Of a DNA stretch of 64,000 nt, positions 32,893-42,336 are shown in pieces. Under the pieces are notes generated by a model. That model did no database searches and was not told the origin of the DNA. It saw only the letters and a list, made by a program, of their open reading frames with translations. Numbering within the stretch: the stretch's first letter is position 1; each line of letters opens with the position of its first letter. Made by a program: the position numbers and the translations under genes. Source of the DNA: CAWCHZ01 sp963795555 (GTDB taxonomy: Bacteria > Actinomycetota > Thermoleophilia > Solirubrobacterales > Solirubrobacteraceae); NCBI GenBank assembly GCA_963795555.1, contig CAWCHZ010000002.1, positions 1,922,001 to 1,986,000 of the forward strand, in the 5' to 3' direction.

Positions 32893-33159
32893 CTAGGCCT
32901 TGTTGGCGAAGTACTCGGCGTTGATCTGCTGGTACTTCGCCCACTCCTCGGGGAGCTGGTCCTCGGCGAAGCACGCGTCGACCGGGCATGCCTCGACGCA
33001 AGCGTCACAGTCGATGCACTCATCGGGGTCGATGTGCAGCATCTCGACGCGCTCGTAGTCGGGCTCGTCGGGCGTCGGGTGGATGCAGTCCACCGGGCAC
33101 ACCTCAACGCAGGAGTTGTCCTTGGTCCCGATGCAGGGCTCGGCGATCACGTAGGCCAT
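32893..33159 (-). CDS. fdxA: Seven-iron ferredoxin
   Basis: An 88-residue ferredoxin. The first cluster motif CIGTKDNSCVEVCPVDCIHP has the spacing of a 3Fe-4S site with one Cys of the second cluster, and CIDCDACVEACPVDA supplies the 4Fe-4S site. The C-terminal extension after the second cluster is typical of the actinobacterial FdxA type. It is an electron carrier in the cytosol; partners are not apparent here. ATG 33159 starts the conserved MAYVIAEPCIG. Confidence 0.93.
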   Translation of the reverse strand: MAYVIAEPCIGTKDNSCVEVCPVDCIHPTPDEPDYERVEMLHIDPDECIDCDACVEACPVDACFAEDQLPEEWAKYQQINAEYFANKA

Positions 33160-33191
33160 CTGTGTCGAATCCTTTGTACGGCTTTGAGGAA

Positions 33192-33210
33192 GGCGCTCAC
33201 TTTGAGCGCC
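33192..33210 (-). terminator. Hairpin after the amidase gene
   Basis: GGCGCTCA (33192-33199) and TGAGCGCC (33203-33210) form an 8-bp stem with a 3-nt loop, 6-24 nt past the amidase stop on the minus strand. There is no clear T-run. The same octamer GGCGCTCA appears again at 33211-33218 and contains the amidase stop codon, another small gene-end duplication. Confidence 0.4.
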
Positions 33211-33215
33211 GGCGC

Positions 33216-34706
33216 TCATTGTAGGGGTCGGTCCGCCGGGTGTCGATCGGCCCACGAACGAGCGGCCCCGTGTCGATCGGCCCCCGGACGAGCGGGCCAC
33301 GGACGAGCGCCCTCCAGCTGGCTGGCCAGCGCGAGCAGCCGGCCCTCCTGCGCGGGGCCGCTCTGCAGCTGGACGGCGACTGGCAGGCCGCCCGGCGCCT
33401 GGTCGATCGGCACCGCGATCGCGGGCAGGCCGGTCACGTTTGCCAACGCGGTGAAGGGCGTGAACGCGGCGGCCCGCATGAAGGTGCCGTGTGCGTCGTC
33501 GGCGAGCGGGTCGATCGCGCCGATCTCGACCGGCAGCTGCGCGAGCGCGGGCGTCAACAGGATGTCATGCTCGTCGAAGAAGGCGGTCAGGGCGCGCGCG
33601 ACCGCGGCAAGCCGGGTATGACCGAGCAGGAAGCGGGGCGCCGGGAGCGCCTGGGCCCGCTGCCAGACGTGCCAGCTCAACGGCTCGATGTCCTGCTCGC
33701 GCGGCTCGTGGCCGGCGACCATGCCGCCGAAGGCGATCGCCACGGCGACCAGCGAGCAGAACTCGTCGGCGAACAGCTCGAAGAGGCCCTCGATGCGCCA
33801 CGCGGGCGTCGCCTCGCGGACCTCGTGGCCGAGGTCCGCCAACAGCTGCGCCGCCAGGCGCATGCCTGCCGCGCAGGCGGGATCGACGGTCACGTGCTCG
33901 AGCGGAGGCTGGCTCGTGACGGCGATCCGCAGGCGGCCGGGATCGCGGGTCGCCGCGGTCGCGAAGGGCTCCGCCGGCGGTGGCGCCCAGGTCGCATCGC
34001 CCGTCTCGTAGCCCGCGAGCACGTCGAGCACGCGAGCGGTCTCGCCAACCGTCCGGGTCAGCACGCCCTCGACCGCAAGCGGGTTGTCGCCCTGCTCGGG
34101 TCCCAGCGAGATCCGGCCGCGCTGTGGCTTGAGGCCGACCAGCCCACAGCATGCCGCCGGGATGCGCGTCGAGCCGCCGCCGTCGTTCGCATGCGCGATC
34201 GGCACCATCCCGGCGGCGACCGCCGCGGCTGAGCCGCCCGAGGAGCCGCCCGGCGTGCGCGCGCGATCCCACGGGTTGCGGGTGGCGCCACGGCGGGCGC
34301 TCTCGGTCACCGGCGCGATGCCGAACTCCGGCAGGTTGGTCTTGCCGACGATCACGAAGCCCGCAGACCGCAGTCGCCGCACGACGTGGGAGTCGTAGTC
34401 GGGGACGAATCCCTCGAACAGCCGGGAGCCATAGCCGAGTGGCATCCCCGCGACGGCGCGCAGGTCCTTGACCGCGATCGGGACGCCGGCGAACGGGCGG
34501 GGATCGTCGCGACCGATCGCCGCCGCGCTCGCGAGCGCGCCCTCGTGGTCGACGTGGGCGAAGGCGTTGAGCTCGTCATCGAGCGCGTCGATTTGCTCCA
34601 GCGAAGCGCCGACGAGCTCGCGTGCGCTCAGCTCGCCCTCGCGGACCAGCGCGGCCAGCTCGGTGATCGGACGCAAGAGCAGCTCCCGCAGTGCGGCGCC
34701 GGACAC
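33216..34706 (-). CDS. Amidase (amidase-signature family)
   Basis: The 496-residue protein has the amidase-signature catalytic set: VPIAVKDL (Lys near residue 80), TPGGSSGGSAAAVAAGMVP (cis-Ser and nucleophile Ser about 150-170) and the downstream DGGGSTRIPAACCGLVGLKP. These enzymes hydrolyse carboxylic amides. A general amidase is more likely than GatA, since gatB/gatC are absent nearby. A GTG start at 34706 is decided by AAAGGAGATGAG directly upstream. The final 25 residues (ADRHGAARSWADRHPADRP) come from a 30-bp tandem repeat and are not part of the conserved fold. Confidence 0.88.
   Translation of the reverse strand: MSGAALRELLLRPITELAALVREGELSARELVGASLEQIDALDDELNAFAHVDHEGALASAAAIGRDDPRPFAGVPIAVKDLRAVAGMPLGYGSRLFEGFVPDYDSHVVRRLRSAGFVIVGKTNLPEFGIAPVTESARRGATRNPWDRARTPGGSSGGSAAAVAAGMVPIAHANDGGGSTRIPAACCGLVGLKPQRGRISLGPEQGDNPLAVEGVLTRTVGETARVLDVLAGYETGDATWAPPPAEPFATAATRDPGRLRIAVTSQPPLEHVTVDPACAAGMRLAAQLLADLGHEVREATPAWRIEGLFELFADEFCSLVAVAIAFGGMVAGHEPREQDIEPLSWHVWQRAQALPAPRFLLGHTRLAAVARALTAFFDEHDILLTPALAQLPVEIGAIDPLADDAHGTFMRAAAFTPFTALANVTGLPAIAVPIDQAPGGLPVAVQLQSGPAQEGRLLALASQLEGARPWPARPGADRHGAARSWADRHPADRPLQ
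33240..33312. repeat. 30-bp tandem repeat, about 2.4 copies, at the amidase C-terminus
   Basis: Units start at 33240 and 33270 and share GTGTCGATCGGCCC and GGACGAGCGG-type blocks; a partial third follows from about 33300. Each adds ten residues to the tail of the minus-strand amidase, close to its stop codon. Confidence 0.88.
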
Positions 34707-34769
34707 CTCATCTCCTTTCGTGGTTACGGCGGGATGGAGACTATGCGCTCGAGCCGGGATACTGAGCGC

Positions 34770-35870
34770 ATGGAGGCGCAGCCTCGCGATGAGCCGCAGG
34801 TGGCCTCGGGCCTCGAGGGCGTTGTCGCGTTCGCCACCAAGATCGCCGAGCCCGATCGTGCCGGCGGGGCGCTGCGCTATCGCGGCGTGGACATCGAGGA
34901 GCTCGTCGGCCGCGTCCCCTACGAGCAGGTCTGGGGGCTGCTGGTCGATGATGCGCTGGAGCCGGGTCTGCCGCCGGCTGAGCCGCATCCGTTGACCGTC
35001 CGTTCGGGCGACCCGCGGGTCGATGTGCAGTCGGCGCTGGCGATGCTCGCGCCGGAGTGGGGCTTGGGCCAGCTGATCGACATCACGGCCGAGCAGGCCC
35101 GCGATGATCTCGCGCGCGCATCGGTGATGGCGCTCTCGTTCGTCGCTCAATCCGCGCGCGGCCGTGGGCAACCCGCGGTGCCCCAGGCCGAAGTCGATCG
35201 CGGACGTTCGATCCCCGAGCGCTTCCTGATCCGCTGGCGCGGCGAGGCCGATCCCGATCACGTCAAGGCGATCGATGCATATTGGATCTGCGCTGCCGAG
35301 CACGGCATGAACGCCTCGACGTTCACGGCGCGGGTCGTCGCCTCCACCGGCGCGGACAGCGCGGCGGCGCTGTCGGCTGCCGTGGGCGCGCTGTCGGGGC
35401 CGCTCCACGGCGGCGCGCCGGCACGCGTCCTGCGGATGCTCGATGAGGTCGAACGCGAAGGCGACAGCCGCCGCTGGGTGCTGCGGGCGCTCGATCGGGG
35501 CGAGCGCTTGATGGGCTTCGGCCATCGCGTCTACCGGGCTGAGGATCCGCGTGCCCGGGCGTTGCGGCGGATCGCGCACGAGGTCGGCTCCAGCCGCCTG
35601 GGAGTGGCCGAGGCGCTGGAGCGGGCGGCGCTGGAGGAGCTGCAGGCACGCCACCCGGATCGCGTGCTGGCCACTAACGTGGAGTTCTGGTCGGCGGTCG
35701 TGCTCGATCACGCGCGGGTGCCGCCGGAGCTCTTCACATCGATGTTCACCTGTGCCCGCACGGCCGGCTGGTCGGCGCACATCCTCGAACAGAAGCGCGA
35801 GGGGCGGCTGATCCGTCCGACCGCCGTCTACGTCGGTCCACCGCCGCGATCGATCGGTGAGGTCCGCTGA
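34770..35870 (+). CDS. gltA: Citrate synthase
   Basis: 366 residues with the citrate synthase residues in place: the substrate His in HGMNAST, GPLHGGAPARVLRML (catalytic His), FGHRVYRAEDPRARAL (His and Arg of the active site), then AGWSAHILEQKREGRLIRP near the C-terminus with the last Asp replaced by Glu-Gln. It condenses oxaloacetate with acetyl-CoA. The shorter form fits the actinobacterial citrate synthase 2 group; a methylcitrate synthase cannot be excluded. ATG 34770 is preferred, with in-frame ATGs at 34743 and 34734 also possible. Confidence 0.88.
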   Translation: MEAQPRDEPQVASGLEGVVAFATKIAEPDRAGGALRYRGVDIEELVGRVPYEQVWGLLVDDALEPGLPPAEPHPLTVRSGDPRVDVQSALAMLAPEWGLGQLIDITAEQARDDLARASVMALSFVAQSARGRGQPAVPQAEVDRGRSIPERFLIRWRGEADPDHVKAIDAYWICAAEHGMNASTFTARVVASTGADSAAALSAAVGALSGPLHGGAPARVLRMLDEVEREGDSRRWVLRALDRGERLMGFGHRVYRAEDPRARALRRIAHEVGSSRLGVAEALERAALEELQARHPDRVLATNVEFWSAVVLDHARVPPELFTSMFTCARTAGWSAHILEQKREGRLIRPTAVYVGPPPRSIGEVR

Positions 35871-36369
35871 TCCCGTGGCGGGCCCGCGTCCGCTCGACAC
35901 CGACCGCCTGCCCGACCATCTGGATCGCCTGTTTCGCGCGGCGTGGGCGCTGTGCGGCTCGCGCGAGGACGCCGAGGACCTCGTGCAGGAAACCTGTGCG
36001 CGTGTGCTTGCGCGCCCGCGCCTGCTGCGCTCCGAGGACGACCTCGGCTATCTGATCCGCGTCCTGCGCAACACCTTCCTGACGTCGCTGCGCACCGCCA
36101 GCCGACGTCCCTCGACCGTCCCGCTGCCCGACGATCGGGACATCCTGGTCGATCGCAGGGCGGCCGATCCGCAGGCGGCCGTCGAGGCCCGCGAGCTCTA
36201 CGCGGCGATCGCACGGCTGCCGGAGGGCTTTCGCGACGCGGTGGTGGCCGTTGACGTCACCGGTCTGTCCTACGAGGAGGCGGCACGTCTGCTGGGCACG
36301 CCGGAGGCGACGATCGCCACGCGGGTGTACCGGGCGCGCCAGCGCCTCGTGCGCGAGCTCGGCAGCTGA
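35857..36369 (+). CDS. ECF-family RNA polymerase sigma factor
   Basis: The 170-residue protein has region 2 (LDRLFRAAWALCGSREDAED, then LVQETCARVLAR) and region 4 (AIARLPEGFRDAVVAVDVTG, LSYEEAARLLGTPEATIATR, VYRARQRLVRELG), with no region 3, as in ECF sigma factors that direct RNA polymerase to stress promoters. The GTG at 35857 overlaps the citrate synthase gene by 14 bp; a GTG at 35875 is the other option. The stop at 36367-36369 abuts the stop of the putative anti-sigma gene on the opposite strand, which is unusual because such pairs are normally in one operon. Confidence 0.87.
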   Translation: MRSADPVAGPRPLDTDRLPDHLDRLFRAAWALCGSREDAEDLVQETCARVLARPRLLRSEDDLGYLIRVLRNTFLTSLRTASRRPSTVPLPDDRDILVDRRAADPQAAVEARELYAAIARLPEGFRDAVVAVDVTGLSYEEAARLLGTPEATIATRVYRARQRLVRELGS

Positions 36370-37203
36370 TCAGCCGGCGTGCCAGCTGGCGAGCCGTGAC
36401 AGCAGATCTACGCTGACGCCCGTGCCGGAGAGGATGCACGTGCGTCCGGCGCGCAGCCAGATGACGACCGGGCGGTTGCCGACGCGCTCGATCCAGAACG
36501 TCGTCGCGTCGCGGCTGGTCGTGCTCAAGCCGCGCGGGATCGTCAGCGCGGGCGCCGAGACGATCGTGTAGCCGATGCGCAGTCGGCCCCTGACGTAGAA
36601 GACGGTCGTCGCGTGATGCCCGCTGACCACGTCCGTGCGCAAGCCGCGGGCCTGCCAGCCGAACGCGTCGCCCCAGTAGGGGTAGGGGATCCCCGCCCCG
36701 TCGGCGCGCTCGAGTCGGCTGCTGCCGGGTGCCTGAGCGGGAGCCGACTGTTGCGACGGCAGCACGGTCAGCGCAGCGGCCTGGACGACCGCCGGTGCGC
36801 CGGGCGTGCCGCTCGGCACGACCAGGGCGATCGCCAGCACGGCTGTCGCAAGCGCGCCGGCGAGCGCACCCGCCAGCGTCAACCTGTGCGCCCGGCGGCG
36901 CGGCGCCCAGCGAAGGCGCGGCGCCCGTCGACGCTGCTGCGCTTCGATCCTGTCGCGCAGCCCCGCGGGCGCAAGGACGCCCGTCTCGGTGACCAGCCGC
37001 AGTGCGCGACGCTGCTCGTCCAGCAGCTCGCTCAGCTGCGAGGAGGCGGCGACGCGCCGCAGCGCGGCGTCGCGCTCGCGCGCTGGCAGCGAGCCGTCGG
37101 CGAGGCGTGCCAGCAGGGCATGGTCGGCGTGCTCGTCGGCTGTGCGCGCCGCAACCGCGTCCTCGGCAGGCGGCTCGTCGTGGGGGTCCTGGTGGTCTGG
37201 CAT
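36370..37203 (-). CDS. Putative membrane anti-sigma factor
   Basis: 277 residues. The N-terminal 80 residues (LLARLADGSLPARERDAALR, then SELLDEQRRALRL) look like an anti-sigma domain but lack the HX3CX2C zinc site. One membrane span follows at about residues 106-130 (TLAGALAGALATAVLAIALV). The extracytoplasmic part has YPYWGDAFGWQARGLRTD, TVFYVRGRLRIGYTIV and VVIWLRAGRTCIL, a compact domain I do not recognise. Its place beside the ECF sigma gene is the main reason for the call. No ribosome-binding site is evident, and TAGAGAT lies about 20 nt upstream. Confidence 0.65.
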   Translation of the reverse strand: MPDHQDPHDEPPAEDAVAARTADEHADHALLARLADGSLPARERDAALRRVAASSQLSELLDEQRRALRLVTETGVLAPAGLRDRIEAQQRRRAPRLRWAPRRRAHRLTLAGALAGALATAVLAIALVVPSGTPGAPAVVQAAALTVLPSQQSAPAQAPGSSRLERADGAGIPYPYWGDAFGWQARGLRTDVVSGHHATTVFYVRGRLRIGYTIVSAPALTIPRGLSTTSRDATTFWIERVGNRPVVIWLRAGRTCILSGTGVSVDLLSRLASWHAG

Positions 37204-37314
37204 GGGGACGTAGGATCTCTAAAGCAAAGACTCCGCACGGCGGCAGTGGCTTCCCGTCGCCGCGGGGCACGCTCTCGAACCACGTTAGCGGTCGGCTTGG
37301 CTTGAGCGAAACGA

Positions 37315-37342
37315 CGAGGGCCCGGCAATTGCCGGGCCCTCG
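37315..37342 (-). terminator. Perfect 28-bp palindrome, likely groEL terminator
   Basis: Two 14-bp arms (CGAGGGCCCGGCAA and its reverse complement) meet without a gap. In RNA this gives a stem of about 12 bp with a 4-nt loop. It starts 51 bp past the groEL stop on the minus strand and precedes the anti-sigma gene in the same direction. Only TCGTTTCG follows, so it lacks a proper T-run; it may stop transcription from either side. Confidence 0.6.
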
Positions 37343-37352
37343 CGCAAGACCT

Positions 37353-37392
37353 CGACGGACGAGCCGCCGACCACCGACGGACGAGCCGTCGA

Positions 37393-37396
<4 letters not shown>
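37353..37396. repeat. 22-bp duplication at the groEL stop codon
   Basis: CGACGGACGAGCCGCCGACC at 37353 recurs as CGACGGACGAGCCGTCGACT at 37375, with a period of 22 bp. The second copy contains the groEL stop codon (37393-37395). It lies between the gene and the palindrome. Confidence 0.88.
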
Positions 37397-39021
<1,625 letters not shown>

Positions 39022-39036
39022 TGGTTCCGTTTCTCC

Positions 39037-39330
39037 TTAGGACTCGACCTTGGCGAGCACGTCGGACTCGCGCAGGACCAGCAGATCCTCGCCGTCGACC
39101 TTGATCTCGGTGCCGCCGTACTTGCTGTAGAGCACCTCGTCGCCTTCGGCGACGTCGAGCGGCGTGCGCTTGCCGGTCTCCTCGCTCAGCTTGCCGTCAC
39201 CAACCGCCACGACCTTGCCCTTGATGGGCTTCTCCTTCGCGGTGTCGGGGAGCACGATTCCGCTGGCGGTCGTCTCCTCCTCCTCGACGGCCCGCACGAT
39301 CAGACGATCGCCAAGGGGCTTGAGCTTCAT
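39037..39330 (-). CDS. groES: Co-chaperonin GroES
   Basis: A 97-residue co-chaperonin beginning MKLKPLGDRLIVRAVEEEE and containing the mobile loop TTASGIVLPDTAKEKP, GDEVLYSKYGGTEIKVDGED and LVLRESDVLA. It forms the lid of the GroEL cavity. ATG 39330 is preceded by GGAGGTAGG at a fair distance. A near-consensus promoter and two operators lie 60-165 bp upstream. Confidence 0.97.
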   Translation of the reverse strand: MKLKPLGDRLIVRAVEEEETTASGIVLPDTAKEKPIKGKVVAVGDGKLSEETGKRTPLDVAEGDEVLYSKYGGTEIKVDGEDLLVLRESDVLAKVES

Positions 39331-39391
39331 TGGCTGCCTACCTCCGTGGGTATGGGATGCAGATCGCGGGCGCACGCCGCCGGGAGGACGG

Positions 39392-39418
39392 CTGGCACTC
39401 TCGGGGCAGGAGTGCCAA
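39392..39418 (-). promoter_or_regulatory. CIRCE operator, proximal copy
   Basis: CTGGCACTC, a 9-bp spacer and GAGTGCCAA match the HrcA operator TTAGCACTC-N9-GAGTGCTAA in the GC-shifted form TTGGCACTC/GAGTGCCAA. One base breaks the symmetry. It lies between the promoter and groES, in the untranslated leader. Confidence 0.88.
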
Positions 39419-39433
39419 GGCACCCGGCCAGTG

Positions 39434-39461
39434 ACTATAGGCGGTGCGCCGCCGAAGTCAA
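39434..39461 (-). promoter_or_regulatory. groESL promoter, sigma-70 type
   Basis: On the minus strand TTGACT (39456-39461) and TATAGT (39434-39439) are separated by 16 bp. Both hexamers are close to the housekeeping consensus, which stands out in this GC-rich background. Transcription would start near 39427, between the two CIRCE elements. Confidence 0.85.
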
Positions 39462-39468
39462 GGGCCTC

Positions 39469-39495
39469 TTGGCACTCGCGTGAGGAGAGTGCCAA
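39469..39495 (-). promoter_or_regulatory. CIRCE operator, distal copy
   Basis: A perfectly symmetrical TTGGCACTC-N9-GAGTGCCAA just upstream of the -35 box. HrcA bound here and at the proximal copy would bracket the promoter. No hrcA gene is in the window. The remaining 118 bp up to 39613 hold no recognisable element apart from a GCGGGC/GCCCGC inverted repeat at 39585-39611 next to the end of the ASCH gene. Confidence 0.92.
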
Positions 39496-39613
39496 GCGAT
39501 GGCCAGGGGCGGCAGAGGCGTGCCCGGGGATCCGACTGAGGATCGCCGTGGCGGCCGATCCCGACGCCTTTTGTGGCGGAGGGAGCGGGCCGTTACGGCG
39601 CTGACGCCCGCTA

Positions 39614-40015
39614 CTAGTTCCGCGTCCCGCCGATGCCGTGCATGCGGTCGCGCAGCTCGGAGGAGGGCTTGTCGATGATCTGCGAGAAGCGCACCACCGT
39701 CACGACGTCGTCCTCGGACACCGAGCGGCCATAGATCTGCTCGAGGAAGTTGATCAGCTCCTCCGTGCGCCTGAACTCCGGGTTGTCGTGCTCGATGTCG
39801 CGCGGCGAGAGGTCGCGCACGCGCTTGACCTCGACCTGGTCGATGACCGCCTCGAAGATCTTCTCGCGCGGCGAGTGCTGGAAGCCGATCGTCACCATCA
39901 CGCACTCGTTCTTGCGGTACTTCTGCGACTTGTCGCCCAGGCGGATCGTCGCCGTCTTGCGGCCGCGGCGCAGCTGGTCGGCGAATACCGCCGAGTAGAA
40001 GTTGAGGACCCGCAC
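39614..40015 (-). CDS. ASCH-domain protein
   Basis: This 133-residue protein starts MRVLNFYSAVFADQLRRGRK and goes on with TATIRLGDKSQKYRKNECVM, which fits the ASCH fold: a small PUA-like beta-barrel with an N-terminal Gly-Arg-Lys-Thr element thought to contact RNA. The remainder (VEVKRVRDLSPRDIEHDNPE) is charged and helical. Many ASCH proteins are RNA binders or amidohydrolases of modified cytidines; which applies here is open. The start is GTG 40015. It is divergent from the HIT gene by 41 bp. Confidence 0.72.
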   Translation of the reverse strand: MRVLNFYSAVFADQLRRGRKTATIRLGDKSQKYRKNECVMVTIGFQHSPREKIFEAVIDQVEVKRVRDLSPRDIEHDNPEFRRTEELINFLEQIYGRSVSEDDVVTVVRFSQIIDKPSSELRDRMHGIGGTRN

Positions 40016-40056
40016 AGTGTCGTCAGCCTATCGTGATCCGCCTATCCTCATCGACG

Positions 40057-40578
40057 ATGACGCCGCCAGCGAGCGCCGCGCAGGCACAGCGATGTCCGTT
40101 CTGCGCGATTGTCGCTGGTGACGGCGATGCGGCGGTCGTCCATGAGGCCGCGGACGCGATCGCCTTCCTCGATCGCCGTCCGCTGTTCCCGGGCCACTGC
40201 CTGCTGATCCCGCGTGCGCACCATGAGACGATCATGGATCTGCCGCCGGGTCTGCTGGGACCGCTGATGGCAGAGGCGCAGCTGCTGGCGCGCGCCGTGC
40301 AGCGCGCGCTCGGCGCCGATGGGATCTTCCTGGCCGCCAACAACCACGTCAGCCAGAGCGTGCCGCACCTGCACCTGCACGTCGTGCCGCGCCGCTTCAA
40401 GGATGGCCTGCGCGGCTTCTTCTGGCCACGTGGGCGCTACGCCGAGGAGGAGATCGAGCCGCTGCGCGCGCGGATCGCCGCCGCGGTCGCGGAGCTGGAT
40501 GCGGGGCGGGTGGGTGCGCAACCAGCGCCGGGCGGTCGTCCGCGCGCGGCGTCCGCAGACTCGGGGCGGGCGCGGTGA
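40057..40578 (+). CDS. HIT family protein
   Basis: A 173-residue histidine-triad protein: CPFCAIVAGDGDAAVVHE at the N-terminus (CxxC), PGHCLLIPRAHHETIMDLP, and the triad SVPHLHLHVVPRR near residues 101-112. HIT proteins hydrolyse or transfer nucleoside monophosphate groups, for example on Ap4A or adenylated side products. The C-terminal 35 residues are a low-complexity Ala/Arg/Gly tail. Its stop overlaps the start of the Nudix gene (GTGA), so the two are probably translated together; both could act on dinucleotide polyphosphates. Confidence 0.9.
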   Translation: MTPPASAAQAQRCPFCAIVAGDGDAAVVHEAADAIAFLDRRPLFPGHCLLIPRAHHETIMDLPPGLLGPLMAEAQLLARAVQRALGADGIFLAANNHVSQSVPHLHLHVVPRRFKDGLRGFFWPRGRYAEEEIEPLRARIAAAVAELDAGRVGAQPAPGGRPRAASADSGRAR

Positions 40579-40988
40579 CCGAGGCCACGACGAGCCCGGT
40601 CCAGGCCGCCGGTGGCCTCGTGTCCGCCCGCGACCCGGCCGGGCGAACGGTGATCGCCGTGATCCATCGCCCCAGATACGATGACTGGAGCCTGCCCAAG
40701 GGCCATCTCGAGCGCGGTGAGGATCATCTCGCGGCGGCCCTGCGCGAAGTCCGCGAGGAGACTGGCCTGGACTGCGTGGTCGGCCCGGAGCTGCCGACGG
40801 TCCGCTACGTCGATGGCAAGGGACGCCCCAAGCACGTGCGCTACTGGCTGATGGAAGCCCGCGGTGGCTCCTTCCAGCCCGGCGAGGAGGTCGACGAGCT
40901 GCGCTGGCTGACGCCCGAGCAGGCGCTGGCGGCGCTCAGCTACGAGCCCGACCGCGAGCTGGTGCGCAGCGCGCGCACACGCTGGTAG
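40575..40988 (+). CDS. Nudix hydrolase (MutT/Ap4A-hydrolase-like)
   Basis: A 137-residue Nudix protein with SLPKGHLERGEDHLAAALRE followed by VREETGL, a complete Nudix box near residues 41-64, and a downstream RYVDGKGRPKHVRYWLMEA that resembles the Ap4A-hydrolase and MutT1 type. The start is GTG 40575 in a 4-nt overlap with the HIT gene. The 3' end overlaps the convergent deacetylase gene by 49 bp. Confidence 0.87.
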   Translation: MTEATTSPVQAAGGLVSARDPAGRTVIAVIHRPRYDDWSLPKGHLERGEDHLAAALREVREETGLDCVVGPELPTVRYVDGKGRPKHVRYWLMEARGGSFQPGEEVDELRWLTPEQALAALSYEPDRELVRSARTRW

Positions 40989-41758
40989 GCGGCGGGGCTG
41001 ATCCGCTTGGCCGCGTCCTTGGTGCGCCAGGCCAGCCAGCTGCGCCCGCGCGCCGGCCAGCTGCCGCGAACGTAGGCGGTGGCCGTCGCCGCCGGCGTCG
41101 CGGCCCAGATCGTATAGCGCCCGACCACGCGCATCCCGTCGCGGACGGTCGTGCGGCGGATCGGCTCGGAGGTCATCAGCAGTCGATAGCCGGCCTGCGC
41201 GGCGGTGCTGATCACCGCGCTAGACAAGAAGCCGCCGGGCACCGCCGCACTGGTGGGGGCCTCCCCGATCAGCTCGGCCAGCGTCTCCCGACTCAGCTGC
41301 CACTCGCGCAGCAGCTCGGCGCGCGACAGTCGGCCCATGTAGGTGGGGTGGGTATGGGAGTGGCTGCCGACAGCGTGGCCCCGCGCGAGCAGCGCGCGGA
41401 TCGCCTCGGCGTCGAGGAAGCCGGCGGTGCCGATGCGTCCGGTCGTCACGAAGAAGTGCCCCCGCCAGCCGCGGCGCTCGAGCGCCGTCGCGATCGCGAC
41501 CGCCGAGAGGCCGCCATCGTCGAAGGTCAGCGCCACGTCGGGGTCGGTGCCGGAAGGCGCGAGCCCCGCTGCCCCGTCCGGATGCTCGGCACCCGCCGTC
41601 AGCAGCCCGACCCGCGCGCCGGTGGCGGCGATCGCATCGAGGTGGCGCTCGAACTGCGACGGGGTCAACTTGTAGCGGGCTGCCAGCGCGGTCGGGAAGC
41701 CGACCTGATCGCGCCGGGCCGCCTCGACGACGTCGTGATAGATCAGCGCCACCGTCAC
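40940..41758 (-). CDS. Polysaccharide deacetylase (NodB/CE4 family)
   Basis: 272 residues. CE4 motifs are ALIYHDVVE, VALTFDDGGLSAV (motif 1, catalytic Asp and metal Asp), AVGSHSHTHPTYMGRLSRAE (motif 2, HSHTH) and AAVPGGFLSSAV (motif 3). The family removes N- or O-acetyl groups from peptidoglycan or other polysaccharides outside the cell, but no signal peptide is seen, so the protein may be cytosolic or use an unusual export route. GTG 41758 is chosen as the closest start to the conserved strand; a longer form from ATG 41824 would overlap the divergent gene start. Confidence 0.8.
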   Translation of the reverse strand: MTVALIYHDVVEAARRDQVGFPTALAARYKLTPSQFERHLDAIAATGARVGLLTAGAEHPDGAAGLAPSGTDPDVALTFDDGGLSAVAIATALERRGWRGHFFVTTGRIGTAGFLDAEAIRALLARGHAVGSHSHTHPTYMGRLSRAELLREWQLSRETLAELIGEAPTSAAVPGGFLSSAVISTAAQAGYRLLMTSEPIRRTTVRDGMRVVGRYTIWAATPAATATAYVRGSWPARGRSWLAWRTKDAAKRISPAAYQRVRALRTSSRSGS

Positions 41759-41822
41759 AGCGGCTCGACCAATATCACACCCAGGGCGAGCCGAGCGGGC
41801 GTGCTCGTTATCGTTTGCCGGC

Positions 41823-42329
41823 ATGCCGACAGGCCGCATCGTCGCACTGGTGTCCGCGCTGCTCGCTCTGAGCGTCAGCGTGCCGGTCGCATCGGCGGCA
41901 CGGGCTGCCCGCCGCGGCGGCCCCTGGGCGACGGTGAACATCTGCAACACGCCGGCCCATCCGGACGTGATCGGGATTCGTGGATCGATGCCCTCGCGCG
42001 GCCGGCAGCTGCGCATGTACATGCGCTTCCAGGTCCAATACCTCTCGAGCGCGGATCACCGCTGGCACACGATCACCAGCGGGGCCGACTCGCGCTTCGT
42101 CTACATCGGGCCGGGCAGCCGCGGCACGCTGCAGGCGGGCTGGTCGTTCCCGTTCATGGCGCCGCCGGCGGGCCAGAGCTATGAGCTGCGCGGCCTGGTC
42201 ACCTATCAATGGCGGGGGCGCGGTGGCAAGGTCGTCGGCCATACCCAGCGTCTGACGAGCGCCGGCCATCCGAGCCCGATCGGCTCCGACCCGGTCGACT
42301 ACAGCGCGGCGACCTGCATCCTCCAGTAG
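41823..42329 (+). CDS. Small secreted protein of unknown function
   Basis: 168 residues with a clear Sec signal peptide (RIVALVSALLALSVSVPVAS, cleavage near ASA-A at about residue 25). The mature part holds WATVNICNTPAHPDVIGIRG, VQYLSSADHRWHTI and a C-terminal cysteine (ATCILQ) that could pair with the Cys of VNICNT. It looks like a compact beta domain; I do not recognise the family. The start is ATG 41823. It is followed by a 23-bp repeat array. Confidence 0.7.
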   Translation: MPTGRIVALVSALLALSVSVPVASAARAARRGGPWATVNICNTPAHPDVIGIRGSMPSRGRQLRMYMRFQVQYLSSADHRWHTITSGADSRFVYIGPGSRGTLQAGWSFPFMAPPAGQSYELRGLVTYQWRGRGGKVVGHTQRLTSAGHPSPIGSDPVDYSAATCILQ

Positions 42330-42336
42330 ACGCGCC

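Noticed and set aside
33216..34706. Glu-tRNA(Gln) amidotransferase subunit A
   Set aside because: The signature fits the whole amidase family, and there are no gatB/gatC neighbours; the tail is repeat-derived.
36370..37203. Zinc-binding anti-sigma factor
   Set aside because: The HX3CX2C motif is absent; only the membrane anti-sigma layout and the neighbouring sigma gene support the call.
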